The position numbers were made by a program, and so were the translations under genes. From the NCBI GenBank assembly GCA_963799045.1, contig CAWCVN010000005.1, forward strand, positions 310,001 through 374,000: 64,000 nucleotides of DNA, written 5' to 3'. The notes under the pieces were generated by a model. It ran no database searches, had not been told where the DNA came from, and saw only the letters and a program-made list of their open reading frames with translations. Each line of letters opens with the position of its first letter. The first letter of the stretch is position 1. Positions 47,434 to 57,483 of this stretch are shown here, one piece after another. The DNA comes from DASRSS01 sp963799045. GTDB taxonomy: Bacteria > Actinomycetota > Actinomycetes > Mycobacteriales > Jatrophihabitantaceae.

Positions 47434-47759
47434 GGCTCGTCACCGATCGTCCAGTGGGGTCGACGCGCCCGCACGGCCTCCAGCGTCAGCACCGCACAGG
47501 TCGGGATCACCAGGAAGAACAGCAACTCCTCCAGGGGAAGCCGCCCGGGCAGCGTCACGCCGACGAGGTAGCGGCCGTCGTAGGACCAGGCGCCTTGGCG
47601 TATCGCGGCGACGTCCCAGCCGCCGAATACCGCCGCGACGGGAACGACCGTCAGCGCCAGGCGCCGCCAGCGCGCGTAGACCCGGGTGCCCAGCAGGAAC
47701 TCCAGCGGCAGGGTGCCCAGCAGACACGCGGCGAGCAGCGCCAGATACAGCAGGTGCAC
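47430..47759 (-). CDS. crtYc: lycopene cyclase subunit CrtYc
   Basis: 109 residues with three membrane helices and the signature LPLEELLFFLVIPTCAVLTL. The opening LLYLALLAACLLGTLPLEFL is also conserved. GTG 47759 follows the stop of the upstream regulator gene directly (TGAGTG). Together with CrtYd it should cyclise lycopene to beta- or epsilon-ring carotenoids. Confidence 0.9.
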   Translation of the reverse strand: MHLLYLALLAACLLGTLPLEFLLGTRVYARWRRLALTVVPVAAVFGGWDVAAIRQGAWSYDGRYLVGVTLPGRLPLEELLFFLVIPTCAVLTLEAVRARRPHWTIGDEP

Positions 47760-48086
47760 TCAGAAGCCGGCCGCCTGCGCGCGGCGCTTCACCTCGGTGC
47801 CGCGGTTCTCCCGCAGCGCGAGGATCGGCGAACCCGGCAGCGAGTCGTCTTCCCGGAACAGCCAGTCGACGATCTCCTCATCGGCGAAGTGGGCGTCCCG
47901 CAGCACGGTGATCACGCCCGGCAGCCCCTTGACGATCACTCCGTCGTGGACGAAGTCCGCGGGCACGCGGCGCACGCCGTCGTCCGCCCTGATCGCGACC
48001 AGGTGCCCGTCGCGCACGAGCTGATGCACGCGGGTGATCCGGATACCGAGAGCCTCGGCCGTCTCCGGGAGGGTCAGCAATTCCAT
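47760..48086 (-). CDS. Rv2175c-like DNA-binding protein
   Basis: 108 residues. ATG 48086 begins MELLTLPETAEALGIRITRV, a winged HTH of the Rv2175c family, followed by HQLVRDGHLVAIRADDGVRR. The C-terminal domain (VIVKGLPGVITVLRDAHFAD, IVDWLFREDDSLPGSP) matches the same family. In Mycobacterium the homologue is a substrate of kinase PknL encoded next to it. Here a pknL-like gene lies 1.8 kb away. The gene is cotranscribed with crtYc/crtYd with no gap, hinting at control of or by carotenoid synthesis (inference). A long upstream in-frame extension is a shadow of the methyltransferase gene. Confidence 0.85.
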   Translation of the reverse strand: MELLTLPETAEALGIRITRVHQLVRDGHLVAIRADDGVRRVPADFVHDGVIVKGLPGVITVLRDAHFADEEIVDWLFREDDSLPGSPILALRENRGTEVKRRAQAAGF

Positions 48087-48123
48087 GCCCACAGCCTGCC
48101 ACGGCGACGCGGACGCACCGGGC

Positions 48124-48915
48124 TCAGCCGCCCTCCCCCGTGCCGGCAGCGGCATAGACGGCGTAGGTGGTGTAGTGCACCCGAACCCGGCCGCCGAGCT
48201 CGCCGATCGTGGTGCCGAGCGCGGCCGCCAGGTCGGCGCGAACCTCCGGGTCCAGCGCCAGGTGGTCGCTGTGGGTCTGCACGAGAGAGGTCCACTCGTC
48301 GGCCGAGTAGTCCTGCTGCCACCGGTAGCTGCGCGACTCGACGGCCTGGAACCGGCCGCTGGCGCGCAGCCGGTCGGCGTGCTCGCCCTCGCTCTGGTTC
48401 GCGCCGCCGCCGGCCACCACCGACTCGGCGAGTTCCGGGGTGATCCGCGCGTAGACCGCGTCCAGGGCGGCGCGCACCGGCCGGTCGAAGCGCCCGTAGT
48501 TCCACACCAGGGCGAGCGTCCCACCCGGCCGCAGCAGACCGGCCGCCTTGCCGATGGCGACCGCCGGGTCCAGCCAGTGCCAAGCCTGCCCGCAGGTGAT
48601 CAGGTCGAAGCGCCGCTCCTGCGCGTCCCAGCCCTCGAAGGACGCGACCTCGACGTCGAGCCCGCTGCGGTCGGCGACGGCCGCCATCGCGGGGTCGACC
48701 TCCACACCCAGCACCCGCACGCCCCGCGTGCCGAGCAGCCGCGCGAGCTTGCCGGTGCCACACCCGACGTCCAGCACGTCCTGCGCACCGGTGGCGAGCA
48801 GGTCGGCGACCAGCGCCTCGGGGTAGGTCGGCCGGAATCGGTCATAGGCCTCGGCCGCCCGCCCGAACGATTCGGCGCGGTCGCGACGGCGGAACATCGG
48901 CTCGGACGCGGTCAT
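48124..48915 (-). CDS. SAM-dependent methyltransferase
   Basis: 263 residues of class I Rossmann methyltransferase. Motif I is DVLDVGCGTGKLARLLGTRG, the acidic loop is VLGVEVDPAMAAV, and motif IV region DLITCGQAWHWLDPAVA is typical of UbiE/BioC-like enzymes with the QAxHW(L/F) pattern. Substrate unknown. It follows the spermidine-synthase-like gene with four bases between stop and start. Confidence 0.88.
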   Translation of the reverse strand: MTASEPMFRRRDRAESFGRAAEAYDRFRPTYPEALVADLLATGAQDVLDVGCGTGKLARLLGTRGVRVLGVEVDPAMAAVADRSGLDVEVASFEGWDAQERRFDLITCGQAWHWLDPAVAIGKAAGLLRPGGTLALVWNYGRFDRPVRAALDAVYARITPELAESVVAGGGANQSEGEHADRLRASGRFQAVESRSYRWQQDYSADEWTSLVQTHSDHLALDPEVRADLAAALGTTIGELGGRVRVHYTTYAVYAAAGTGEGG

Positions 48916-48919
48916 GGGC

Positions 48920-49782
48920 TCATCCCCTCGCTACCCTCCACAACTCCGCCGGCGGCTCCGGCGAGGGCATCGCGTCGCCGTCCGACAGCGGCCGCGCGCC
49001 GGCCACGAACTGCGCCAGCTCCTCGCCCGCCACGACGCGCTGGGGGAACATCGCCCCGGCTGCCGCCCGCCGGCAGCTGGGCCACCGGCAGCGGCACCCG
49101 GGCCGCGGCCAGCACGATGTTGCCGAATCGACGCCCCTTCAGCACCGGTGGGTCGGCACGGACGGCGGCCTCCGGCAACAGCGCCGAGACCGCCGCGACA
49201 CAACCGGCGGGTGTAGGCCAGGCCCGCACCGTCGGCGACGTTCACGAGCAGCACTCCGTCCGGCCGGAGCACCCGCGCGATCTCGGCCACGCACTCGGCG
49301 GTGGTCAGCTCCGGCGGGCACCCGCCCACCGGCGAACGCGTCGAGCACCACGACGTCGGCGCCAGCGTCGGGCAGCGCCGCGAGCCCCTCGCGCCCGCCC
49401 GACCTGGCGGATCCGGGGCTTGGTGCCCCGGGCGAACGGCAGCCGCGCGCCGCACCAGCGCCGACCAGCCGCGCGTCCGGTTCGAGGACGATCTGCGACG
49501 AACCGGGCCGGGTCGCGGCGACGTAGCGCGCCAGCGTGCACGCCCCGCCGCCGACGTGGGTGACGGTGAGCGGGCCCGGGGGGCAGCAGGTCGAGCACGT
49601 CGGCGAGGCTGCGCACGTACTCGAAGTCGAGATAGGTGGGGTCGTCGAGATCGACGTACGACTGGCGGACCCGGTCGACCAGCAGCAGCCAGCCGCCCGG
49701 ACGATCGGCGTCGGCGAGCAGCTCGAGCTCCCCACCCGCCTGCGCCCGATCGGGCTCCGGGCTCGTGTCCGCGACGCTTCAC
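48920..49782 (-). CDS. spermidine synthase-like aminopropyl/methyl transferase fold protein, frameshifted as sequenced
   Basis: Blocks in several frames give SYVDLDDPTYLDFEYVRSLA, THVGGGACTLARYVAATRPG (SAM/dcSAM-binding loop), DVVVLDAFAGGRVP, TTAECVAEIARVLRPDGVLL and a tail GARPLSDGDAMPSPEPPAEL ending at 48920. These match the spermidine-synthase-like (PABMT) family common in actinomycetes. At least three single-base insertions break it. The start is uncertain (GTG 49782 proposed). Adjacent genes give no polyamine context, so true polyamine synthesis is doubtful. Confidence 0.7.
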
Positions 49783-49886
49783 ACCTGCCGACGTTACCGA
49801 TGCCGGCAGCGGCCCGCGGCTGAGGCGACGCCGAGCCGGGCGGTGCGGAAACCGGAATCGGCCGAATTCGCCCGTAGAATCGGCGC

Positions 49887-51917
49887 GTGCAGATGGCGAC
49901 CGAGGACTTGTTGGTCGGCCGCACGCTCGAGGGTCGGTACCGGATCTTGGAACGTATCGCTCGCGGTGGCATGTCCACGGTGTATTCGGCCGTCGACGAG
50001 CGGCTCGACCGACTCGTCGCAGTCAAGGTGATGTCCTCCGCGCTGTCCGCCGACCCCGCGTTCAGCGACCGGTTCACCCGCGAGGCCCGCACCGCAGCCC
50101 GCCTGACGCATCTGAACGCCGTCGCCGTGTACGACCAGGGCGCCGAGATCGGGCCGGACGGCCACCACGTGTTCCTCGTCATGGAGCTGGTGCACGGCCG
50201 GACGCTGCGCGAGCTGATCCGCGAGCGCGGTGGGGGCAGCCGGTCGGGCGGGCGGTTCAGCCCCGAGGAGGCGCTGTCGATCATGCAGCCGGTGCTGAGC
50301 GCGCTGTCCGCGGCGCACGCGGCCGGCATCGTCCACCGCGACGTGAAGCCGGAGAACATCCTGCTGTCCGACGACGGCGTGGTGAAGGTCGCCGACTTCG
50401 GCCTGGCGCGAGCGGTCGAGACCGACGCATCGGCGACCCGCACCGGGCTGATGATGGGCACGGTCGCCTACTGCGCGCCCGAGCAGATCACCCGGGGCGA
50501 GGCCGATCCGCGCACCGACGTCTACGCCGCGGGCATCGTGCTGTTCGAGCTGCTCACCGGCCACCCGCCGTTCCAGGGCGACTCCGCGATGAATGTCGCC
50601 TACCAGCACGTGCACGCCCGCGTTCCCGCGCCGTCGTCGAAGGTGCGGGGAATCCCGTCGGAGATCGACGAGCTCGTCGTCATGGCCACCGATCCCGACC
50701 GGGGCGAGCGCCCCGCGGACGCCGGCGAGTTCCTCGCCGAGATCGCCGACGTGCGCGAGCGGCTGCGCCTTCCGGTCGTGCCGCTGCCCACGCGGCGGAG
50801 CCGACGCAAGGCGGCCCGACCCGGCGGCAGCGGACCGGACGCGATGCCCACCGAGTTCGTCGACGGCGCCGGGGGGGAGCACACCACTCAGGTCGTCGGG
50901 GGCCGCCACCCGGCCGGCGGGTCGGGGCGCCTCGACACCACCCCGACCCGGCGTCGCGGCGACGGCCCGCCGCCACCGGTGGTCATCCCGCCGTCGAAGC
51001 GCAGGCAACTCACCGCGCGGCAGCGTCGTCGCCGGCGCGGCCTGATCGTGCTGCTCGTGGTCGTCCTGCTCGGCCTCGCGGCCGGCGTCACCGGGTGGTG
51101 GTTCGCCTCCGGCCGGTACGCGCAGGTGCCCAACCTGGCCAGCCTGTCGCAGTCCGAGGCCAAGCAGGCGATTCACGACGCCGGCTTCGACTTCGCCGGG
51201 GTCGCGCACAGCCAGTACTCCGAGACCGTGCCGGCCGGGGACGTGATCTCCAGCCAGCCCGGTGCGGGGTCGCGACACGTGCACGGCACGAACGTGTCGA
51301 TCATCGTCTCCCTTGGCCCGCAGCGCTTCGCGATCCCGGACGTGCGCAACCTGTCGGTCGGCGATGCCGAGAACAAGATCACCTCGAACGGGCTCGCGCA
51401 GCCCAAGGTCCAGCCCAAACACAGCACGACCGTGGACGCAGGCAACGCGATCCGCACCGACCCGCCGGCCGGCACCAAGGTCAAGAAGGATCAGGTGATC
51501 ACGCTCTACGTCTCGGTCGGCCCGCCGTCGGTCAAGGTGCCCGACATCGCGCCCGGCACCTCGTACGCGGACGCTGTGCAGGCGCTCAAGCAGGCGAATC
51601 TGACACCGGTGCGCGGTGCCGGCCGCTACAGCGACAGCGTGCCGAAGGGCACGGTCATCTCGGTGTCCCCCAGCGACAAGGCCACCGAGTTCAGCAACGT
51701 CACCATCACGGTGTCGAAGGGTCCACGCATGGTCGCCGTGCCGGGCATCCACCGCTTCGAGCTGGTCTCGGACGCCGAGGCCGCGCTCAGTGCCGCGCAG
51801 CTGAACTACACCGTCCAGGCGGTCGGCGGCGGCAACGGCACCTACGTGCTGAGCATCAACCCGTCGTCGGGCCAGAAGGTGCCGGTCGGCACGACGGTCA
51901 CGATCACCGCGTTCTGA
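49887..51917 (+). CDS. pknL: PknL-like transmembrane Ser/Thr protein kinase with PASTA repeats
   Basis: 676 residues. Kinase domain 17-280: glycine loop IARGGMSTVYSA, VAVKVMSS lysine, catalytic loop IVHRDVKPENILL, VADFGLA and APEQITRGEADPRTD. A basic/Pro-rich juxtamembrane region leads to one helix (GLIVLLVVVLLGLAAGVTGW). Four PASTA repeats follow (for example QVPNLASLSQSEAKQAI, AIPDVRNLSVGDAENKI, KVPDIAPGTSYADAVQAL, AVPGIHRFELVSDAEAAL), which bind cell-wall fragments outside. The name pknL rests on synteny with the Rv2175c-like and aroG genes; a PknB-type role is possible. Confidence 0.85.
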   Translation: MQMATEDLLVGRTLEGRYRILERIARGGMSTVYSAVDERLDRLVAVKVMSSALSADPAFSDRFTREARTAARLTHLNAVAVYDQGAEIGPDGHHVFLVMELVHGRTLRELIRERGGGSRSGGRFSPEEALSIMQPVLSALSAAHAAGIVHRDVKPENILLSDDGVVKVADFGLARAVETDASATRTGLMMGTVAYCAPEQITRGEADPRTDVYAAGIVLFELLTGHPPFQGDSAMNVAYQHVHARVPAPSSKVRGIPSEIDELVVMATDPDRGERPADAGEFLAEIADVRERLRLPVVPLPTRRSRRKAARPGGSGPDAMPTEFVDGAGGEHTTQVVGGRHPAGGSGRLDTTPTRRRGDGPPPPVVIPPSKRRQLTARQRRRRRGLIVLLVVVLLGLAAGVTGWWFASGRYAQVPNLASLSQSEAKQAIHDAGFDFAGVAHSQYSETVPAGDVISSQPGAGSRHVHGTNVSIIVSLGPQRFAIPDVRNLSVGDAENKITSNGLAQPKVQPKHSTTVDAGNAIRTDPPAGTKVKKDQVITLYVSVGPPSVKVPDIAPGTSYADAVQALKQANLTPVRGAGRYSDSVPKGTVISVSPSDKATEFSNVTITVSKGPRMVAVPGIHRFELVSDAEAALSAAQLNYTVQAVGGGNGTYVLSINPSSGQKVPVGTTVTITAF

Positions 51918-51920
51918 TCC

Positions 51921-52763
51921 ATGCCGCCGCGCCGCTCGCCCGTGGGGGCGCACGTGTCCGCGGCCGGAGGGCTGCGCCAGGCCCTGCCCCGGGCCGAAGC
52001 GATCGGCGCCGAGGCGCTGCAGGTGTTCGTCTCCAACGCGCGTGCCTGGGCGGTGCCGCCTCCTGACCCCGACGGCGACGCCGCCTTCGCGGCCGCCTGC
52101 CGCCTGCCGGTGTTCGTCCACGCCCCGTATCTGATCAACTTCGGCTCGCCGTCGCCGGCGACGCTGTCCCGGTCCTGCGAAGCGCTGGCGTTCGCGCTGC
52201 GGCGCGCGGGCGCGATCGGGGCACGCGGGGTCGTGGTTCACGCGGGCTCCGCCGTGCTGTCCAACACCTGGGACCGTGCCATGGTGCAGGTGCGCGAGGC
52301 CGTGCTGCCACTACTCGATGCCGTTGCCCCGGCGCCGAGACTGCTCATCGAACCGACGGCCGGCGGGGGCGGCGCGCTGGCTTCCGACGCTGCGTCGCTG
52401 GCCGACTACCTCGACGTGCTCGGCCGCGAGGAGCGGATCGGCGTGTGCCTGGACACCTGCCACATGCACGCCGCCGGTCACGACCTGTCGACGCCGGGTG
52501 GGTTCGCAGCGGCACTGCGGCTTTACGGGAAGGCAGCGGGCAAGGGCGGCATCGGGCTCGTTCACGTCAACGACAGCCGGGACGCCCCCGGCTCGAAGCG
52601 CGACCGTCACGAGGCAATCGGTCGCGGCTCGATCGGATTCGAGCCGTTCGCCGCGCTGTTCATCTCCCCGGCCACGCGCGGCATCCCGCTCGTCGTGGAG
52701 ACCGCCGAGGCCGACCACGCCGCCGATGTCGCCGCGTTGAAACGGCTCCGGTCCGCCCTTTGA
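51921..52763 (+). CDS. nfo: deoxyribonuclease IV (endonuclease IV, Nfo)
   Basis: 280-residue AP endonuclease of the xylose-isomerase-like TIM barrel. The N terminus VGAHVSAAGGLRQALPRAEA and metal ligands in VFVHAPYLINFGSP, GVVVHAGSAV, LLIEPTAGGG, GVCLDTCHMHAAGHD and LVHVNDSRDAPGSKRDRHE match the family's trinuclear zinc site. It starts three bases after the kinase stop, so the two are cotranscribed. Role: incision at abasic sites in base excision repair. Confidence 0.93.
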   Translation: MPPRRSPVGAHVSAAGGLRQALPRAEAIGAEALQVFVSNARAWAVPPPDPDGDAAFAAACRLPVFVHAPYLINFGSPSPATLSRSCEALAFALRRAGAIGARGVVVHAGSAVLSNTWDRAMVQVREAVLPLLDAVAPAPRLLIEPTAGGGGALASDAASLADYLDVLGREERIGVCLDTCHMHAAGHDLSTPGGFAAALRLYGKAAGKGGIGLVHVNDSRDAPGSKRDRHEAIGRGSIGFEPFAALFISPATRGIPLVVETAEADHAADVAALKRLRSAL

Positions 52764-52827
52764 CATGCGCTGGCGGTGCCCGAGCACCGCTGCAGCGAGT
52801 CAAAACGCGCCGGATAGGCTGCTGCCC

Positions 52828-53859
52828 ATGGTCATCGTGATGGCGCCGGACGCCGGTGAATCCGACATCGCCGAGGTCGTGGCCCACATCGAGACGCATG
52901 GCGGTCAGGCATTCGTCAGCCGTGGCGTGATGCGCACGATCGTCGGCGTCGTCGGCACCGAGGAGGTGCTCGAGACCCTCGACGCCGGCGGGTTGCCGGG
53001 CGTCGTCGAGACGATGCGCATCACCTCGCCGTACAAGCTCGTGTCCGCACAGAACCACGCCAAGCGCACCACCATCCGCGTCGGCGGCGTGCCGATCGGG
53101 CCGGACACGTTCACCTTCATCGCCGGACCGTGCGCGGTCGAGACGCCCGAGCAGACCCTCGAGGCCGCGTGGATGGCCAAGCGCGCGGGCGCGACGCTGC
53201 TGCGCGGCGGCGCCTACAAGCCGCGAACCTCGCCCTACGCCTTCCAGGGCCTCGGCGAGGCGGGGCTGCGGATCCTGGCCGAGGTGCGCGACGTCGTGCA
53301 GCTGCCGGTCGTCACCGAGGTGATCGACGCAGCCGACGTCGACGTGGTCGCCGAGCACGCGGACATGCTGCAGATCGGCACCCGCAACATGCAGAACTTC
53401 GGCCTGCTCCAGGCGGTCGGCGGAGTCGGCAAGCCGGTGATGCTCAAGCGCGGCCTGACCGCCACTTACGAGGAGTGGTTGATGGCCGCCGAGTACATCG
53501 CGCAGCGCGGCAACCTCGACATCGTGCTGTGCGAGCGCGGCGTGCGCTCCTTCGAGCCGGCCATCCGCAACATGCTCGACGTGTCCGCGGTGCCGATGGT
53601 GCAGCGGCTGTCCCACCTGCCGGTGATCGTCGACCCGTCGCACGCTGCCGGGCGCCGGGACCTGGTCGTGCCGCTGGCCCGCGCCGGCATCGCGGTCGGC
53701 GCCGACGGCGTGATGGTCGACGTGCACCCGCACCCGGAGACCGCGCTGTGCGACGGCGCCCAGGCACTGTTCGGCGACGCGCTCGACGACCTGGCGCGCG
53801 CGGTGACGACGATCCCGCCGATGCTCGGCCGCACCTCGGCGGCACACCTGGCGGGCTGA
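52828..53859 (+). CDS. type I-beta DAHP synthase (AroF family) with N-terminal ferredoxin-like domain
   Basis: First enzyme of the shikimate pathway, condensing PEP and erythrose-4-phosphate. 343 residues. Residues 1-70 (MVIVMAPDAGESDIAEVVAH) form the ACT/ferredoxin-like regulatory domain of Thermotoga-type enzymes. The barrel carries FIAGPCAVETPEQTLEAA, LRGGAYKPRTSPYAFQG, IGTRNMQNFGLLQAV, PVMLKRGLTATYEEWL and VIVDPSHAAGRRD. It lies 65 bases after nfo and converges with the threonine aldolase gene. A second, unrelated DAHP synthase is encoded 1 kb downstream. Confidence 0.93.
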   Translation: MVIVMAPDAGESDIAEVVAHIETHGGQAFVSRGVMRTIVGVVGTEEVLETLDAGGLPGVVETMRITSPYKLVSAQNHAKRTTIRVGGVPIGPDTFTFIAGPCAVETPEQTLEAAWMAKRAGATLLRGGAYKPRTSPYAFQGLGEAGLRILAEVRDVVQLPVVTEVIDAADVDVVAEHADMLQIGTRNMQNFGLLQAVGGVGKPVMLKRGLTATYEEWLMAAEYIAQRGNLDIVLCERGVRSFEPAIRNMLDVSAVPMVQRLSHLPVIVDPSHAAGRRDLVVPLARAGIAVGADGVMVDVHPHPETALCDGAQALFGDALDDLARAVTTIPPMLGRTSAAHLAG

Positions 53860-53872
53860 GTCCGGGCCGGCC

Positions 53873-54888
<1,016 letters not shown>

Positions 54889-54892
<4 letters not shown>

Positions 54893-56250
54893 GCGCGCTC
54901 ACGGCGGCGCCGGTCGGCCACCAGCCGCTCGGCGACCCGGAAGGCCAGCTCCAGCGACTGCTCGATGTTCAGCCGCGGATCGCAGGCCGTTTCGTAGCGC
55001 CGGCCCAGGTCCGCCGCGGTCAGCTCCGCCGTCCCGCCGATGCACTCGGTGACGTCGTCACCGGTCAGCTCGACGTGCAGGCCCCCCGGATGGGTGCCCA
55101 GCGAGGCGTGCACGTCGAAGAAGCCGTCGACCTCGTCGATGATCCGGTCCAGGTGCCGGGTCTTGACGCCGTCGATCGTCTCCTCGGTGTTGCCGTGCAT
55201 AGGGTCGCACTGCCAGACGACGAGATGGCCGGTCGAGCGCACCTTCTCGACGATCGGGGGCAGGGCATCGCGGACCCTGGCGTTCGACATGCGGCTGATC
55301 AGGGTGAGCCGCCCCGGGGTGTTGTCCGGGTCCAGGCGCTCGACCAGCTCCGCCGCGAACTCGGGGGTGGTGGTCGGCCCGAGCTTGACGCCGATCGGGT
55401 TCGCCAGGCGCGACACGAAGTCCAGGTGCGCGCCGTCGAGCTGGCGGGTGCGCTCCCCGACCCAGACGAAGTGCCCGGACAGGTCGTAGGCGCGGCCCTC
55501 CTCGACCCGGGTCAGCGCCCGCTCGTACTCGAGGATCAGCGCCTCGTGACCTGCGTACAGCTCGACGCTTTCCAGCGCCGCGTCGTGCACGCCGCAGGCG
55601 CGCATGAACCGCACGGCGCGATCGATCTCGCCGGCCAGCTTCTCGTACCGGGTACCGGTCTCGGTGCTGCCGGCGAAGGTGGTGTTCCACGCATGGACGC
55701 GGTCCAGCGAGGCCAGGCCGCCGCCGGCGTAGGCGCGCATCAGGTTCAGCGTGGACGCGGCGGTCGAGTAGGCACGCTGGATCCGCCGCGGGTCCGGCGT
55801 GCGGTCACCGTGCAACTCGTTGACCATGTCACCGCGGTAGGACGGCCGGCCGCTGGCGTCGATGTCTGCCGACCGCGGCTTCGCGTACTGGCCGGCGATC
55901 CGGCCCAGCTTGACGACCGGCATCGACGCGCCGTAGGTGAGCACGACGGCCATCTGCAGCAGCACCCGGACCTTGCCGGCGACGTCTGCCTGCGAGCTGG
56001 TGGCGAACGTCTCCGCGCAGTCGCCGCCCTGCAGCAGGAAGGCCTCGCCGCGCGCGACCGCGCCGAGCCGCTCCCGCAGCTGGTCGACCTCCGAGGCAAC
56101 CACGAGCGGCGGGGCGCCGGCCAGCGCCGCCGCGGCCGCACGCAACGCGGCCTTGTCCGGCCAGTTCGGCTGCTGGGCCGCCGGCAGCTCGCGCCACACG
56201 TCCAGACCGAGGTCGGAGGGATCGGCAGCTGTCGGTTCGGTGGCGCTCAC
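54889..56250 (-). CDS. aroG: type II DAHP synthase AroG
   Basis: 453 residues, plant/mycobacterial type. The GTG start at 56250 begins VSATEPTAADPSDLG. Signature blocks are FLLQGGDCAETFATSSQADV (metal Cys), MPVVKLGRIAGQYAKPRS, YRGDMVNELHG, GHEALILEYERALTR, SGHFVWVGERTRQLDGAHLD, VVWQCDPMHGNTEE (His/metal) and GTHPGGLHVELTGDDVTECI. It is orthologous by context and type to the mycobacterial enzyme, which binds chorismate mutase and is feedback-regulated by aromatic amino acids. The upstream region on the minus strand has a possible TACCCT -10 about 12 bases before the start. Confidence 0.95.
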
Positions 56251-56344
56251 GCCGTAAAGGGTAGGCGAGCCGTCAGACGGTATGACGTGATCCCTCGTTG
56301 AGGGGTTGCGGGCCGGGGCCTCACTCACAAGTGTTCGTGGGTTA

Positions 56345-56367
56345 CCGAGCAGGGGCCGCCTGCTCGG
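56345..56367 (+). repeat. hairpin in the IS110 left non-coding end
   Basis: Perfect 9-base arms CCGAGCAGG (56345-56353) and CCTGCTCGG (56359-56367) with a five-base loop, 27 bases before the transposase start. IS110-group elements carry structured non-coding RNA next to the transposase; this stem could be part of it or a translation-control hairpin. Confidence 0.5.
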
Positions 56368-56394
56368 CCTATCCAACAGTTGTGGGAGGCCCCG

Positions 56395-57483
56395 GTGGGT
56401 TTCGAGCGTACGAGCGTCGGGCTGGATGTTCACGCCCGGTCTGTGGTCGCGGCGGCGATCGACGGTGCGACCGGCGAGGTGATCAAGGCGCGGTTGGTGC
56501 CGAGTGTCGAGGTGGTTATCGACTGGCTGCGGCGTCTGGCCGGTCAGGTCGCGGTGGTCTATGAGGCCGGGCCGACCGGGTTCGGTCTGTTCCGGGCGTT
56601 GACCGGGGCGGGGTTCGAGTGCACGGTAGCCGCGCCGAGCAAGATCGTGCGCGCGGCCGGGGACCGAGTAAAAACCGACGCGCGGGACGCGCTGCTGCTG
56701 GCCAGGCTGCTGCGGATGGGCGAGATCACCGCGGTGCGGGTTCCCTCGGTGGGTGAGGAGGCCGCGCGGGATCTGGTGCGTGCCCGTGAGGACGCCCGCG
56801 GGGATCTGATGCGGGTGCGGCACCGGCTCTCGAAGCTGCTGTTGCGCCACGGGCACGTCTACTACGGCGGCGCGGCCTGGACCGCCGCTCACGACACGTG
56901 GATGCGCAAGATCGTCTTCGAGCTGCCCGGCACGGCCACCGCGTTCGACGCCGACTACGAGGCCGTGGCGCTGACGTTGGCGCGCCGTGACCGCCTCGAC
57001 GACCAGATCACCGCGATGGCCGCGGACAGCGAGTTCACCGCGATCACCCGCCGGCTGTGCTGTCTGCGTGGCGTGTCGACGTTGACCGGGTTCGCGTTGG
57101 CGGTGGAGATCGGCGACTGGGCCCGCTTCAGCGGCGCCAGCATCGGCGCCTACCTGGGCCTGACCCCGTCCGAGCATTCCAGCGGCGAATCCCGCCGCCA
57201 GGGCGGCATCACCAAGACCGGCAACACCCACGCCCGCCGGCTGCTCGTCGAGGCAGCCTGGCACCACAAGCCGCGTTACCGAGTCGGCGCGACGATGCAA
57301 GGGCGCTGGGACGCCGCCCCGGCCCCGGCGCGAGCCCGCGGCCACGCCGGCAACCAACGCCTGCACCAGCAGTGGAACCGCTTCACCGAACGCAAGAAGC
57401 GACCGGTGATCGCCAACGTCGCGATCGCCCGCGAGCTGGCCGGCTGGTGCTGGTCACTAGCCGTCCTGCCCGAGCTGGAGTAA
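56395..57483 (+). CDS. IS110-family DEDD transposase
   Basis: 362 residues. GTG 56395 is chosen because GGGAGG lies at 56383-56388; a TTG at 56380 would only add five residues. The RuvC-like N-terminal domain has TSVGLDVHARSVVAAAID (Asp), AVVYEAGPTGFGLFRAL (Glu) and VKTDARDALLLARLLRMG (Asp pair). The C-terminal Tnp domain has LRGVSTLTGFALAVEIGDWA and the serine region GGITKTGNTHARRLLVEAAW. The gene is full length with no frameshift, so it may be active. IS110 enzymes recombine via a bridge RNA encoded in the element's non-coding flank. Confidence 0.93.
   Translation: MGFERTSVGLDVHARSVVAAAIDGATGEVIKARLVPSVEVVIDWLRRLAGQVAVVYEAGPTGFGLFRALTGAGFECTVAAPSKIVRAAGDRVKTDARDALLLARLLRMGEITAVRVPSVGEEAARDLVRAREDARGDLMRVRHRLSKLLLRHGHVYYGGAAWTAAHDTWMRKIVFELPGTATAFDADYEAVALTLARRDRLDDQITAMAADSEFTAITRRLCCLRGVSTLTGFALAVEIGDWARFSGASIGAYLGLTPSEHSSGESRRQGGITKTGNTHARRLLVEAAWHHKPRYRVGATMQGRWDAAPAPARARGHAGNQRLHQQWNRFTERKKRPVIANVAIARELAGWCWSLAVLPELE

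Noticed and set aside
48931..49782. True spermidine synthase for polyamine synthesis
   Set aside because: Only the general fold blocks are visible, the frame is broken, and no polyamine genes are nearby; kept as a family-level call.
49794..52241. 815-codon minus-strand ORF opposite the kinase and nfo
   Set aside because: Shadow of the PASTA kinase; low-complexity and without recognisable domains.
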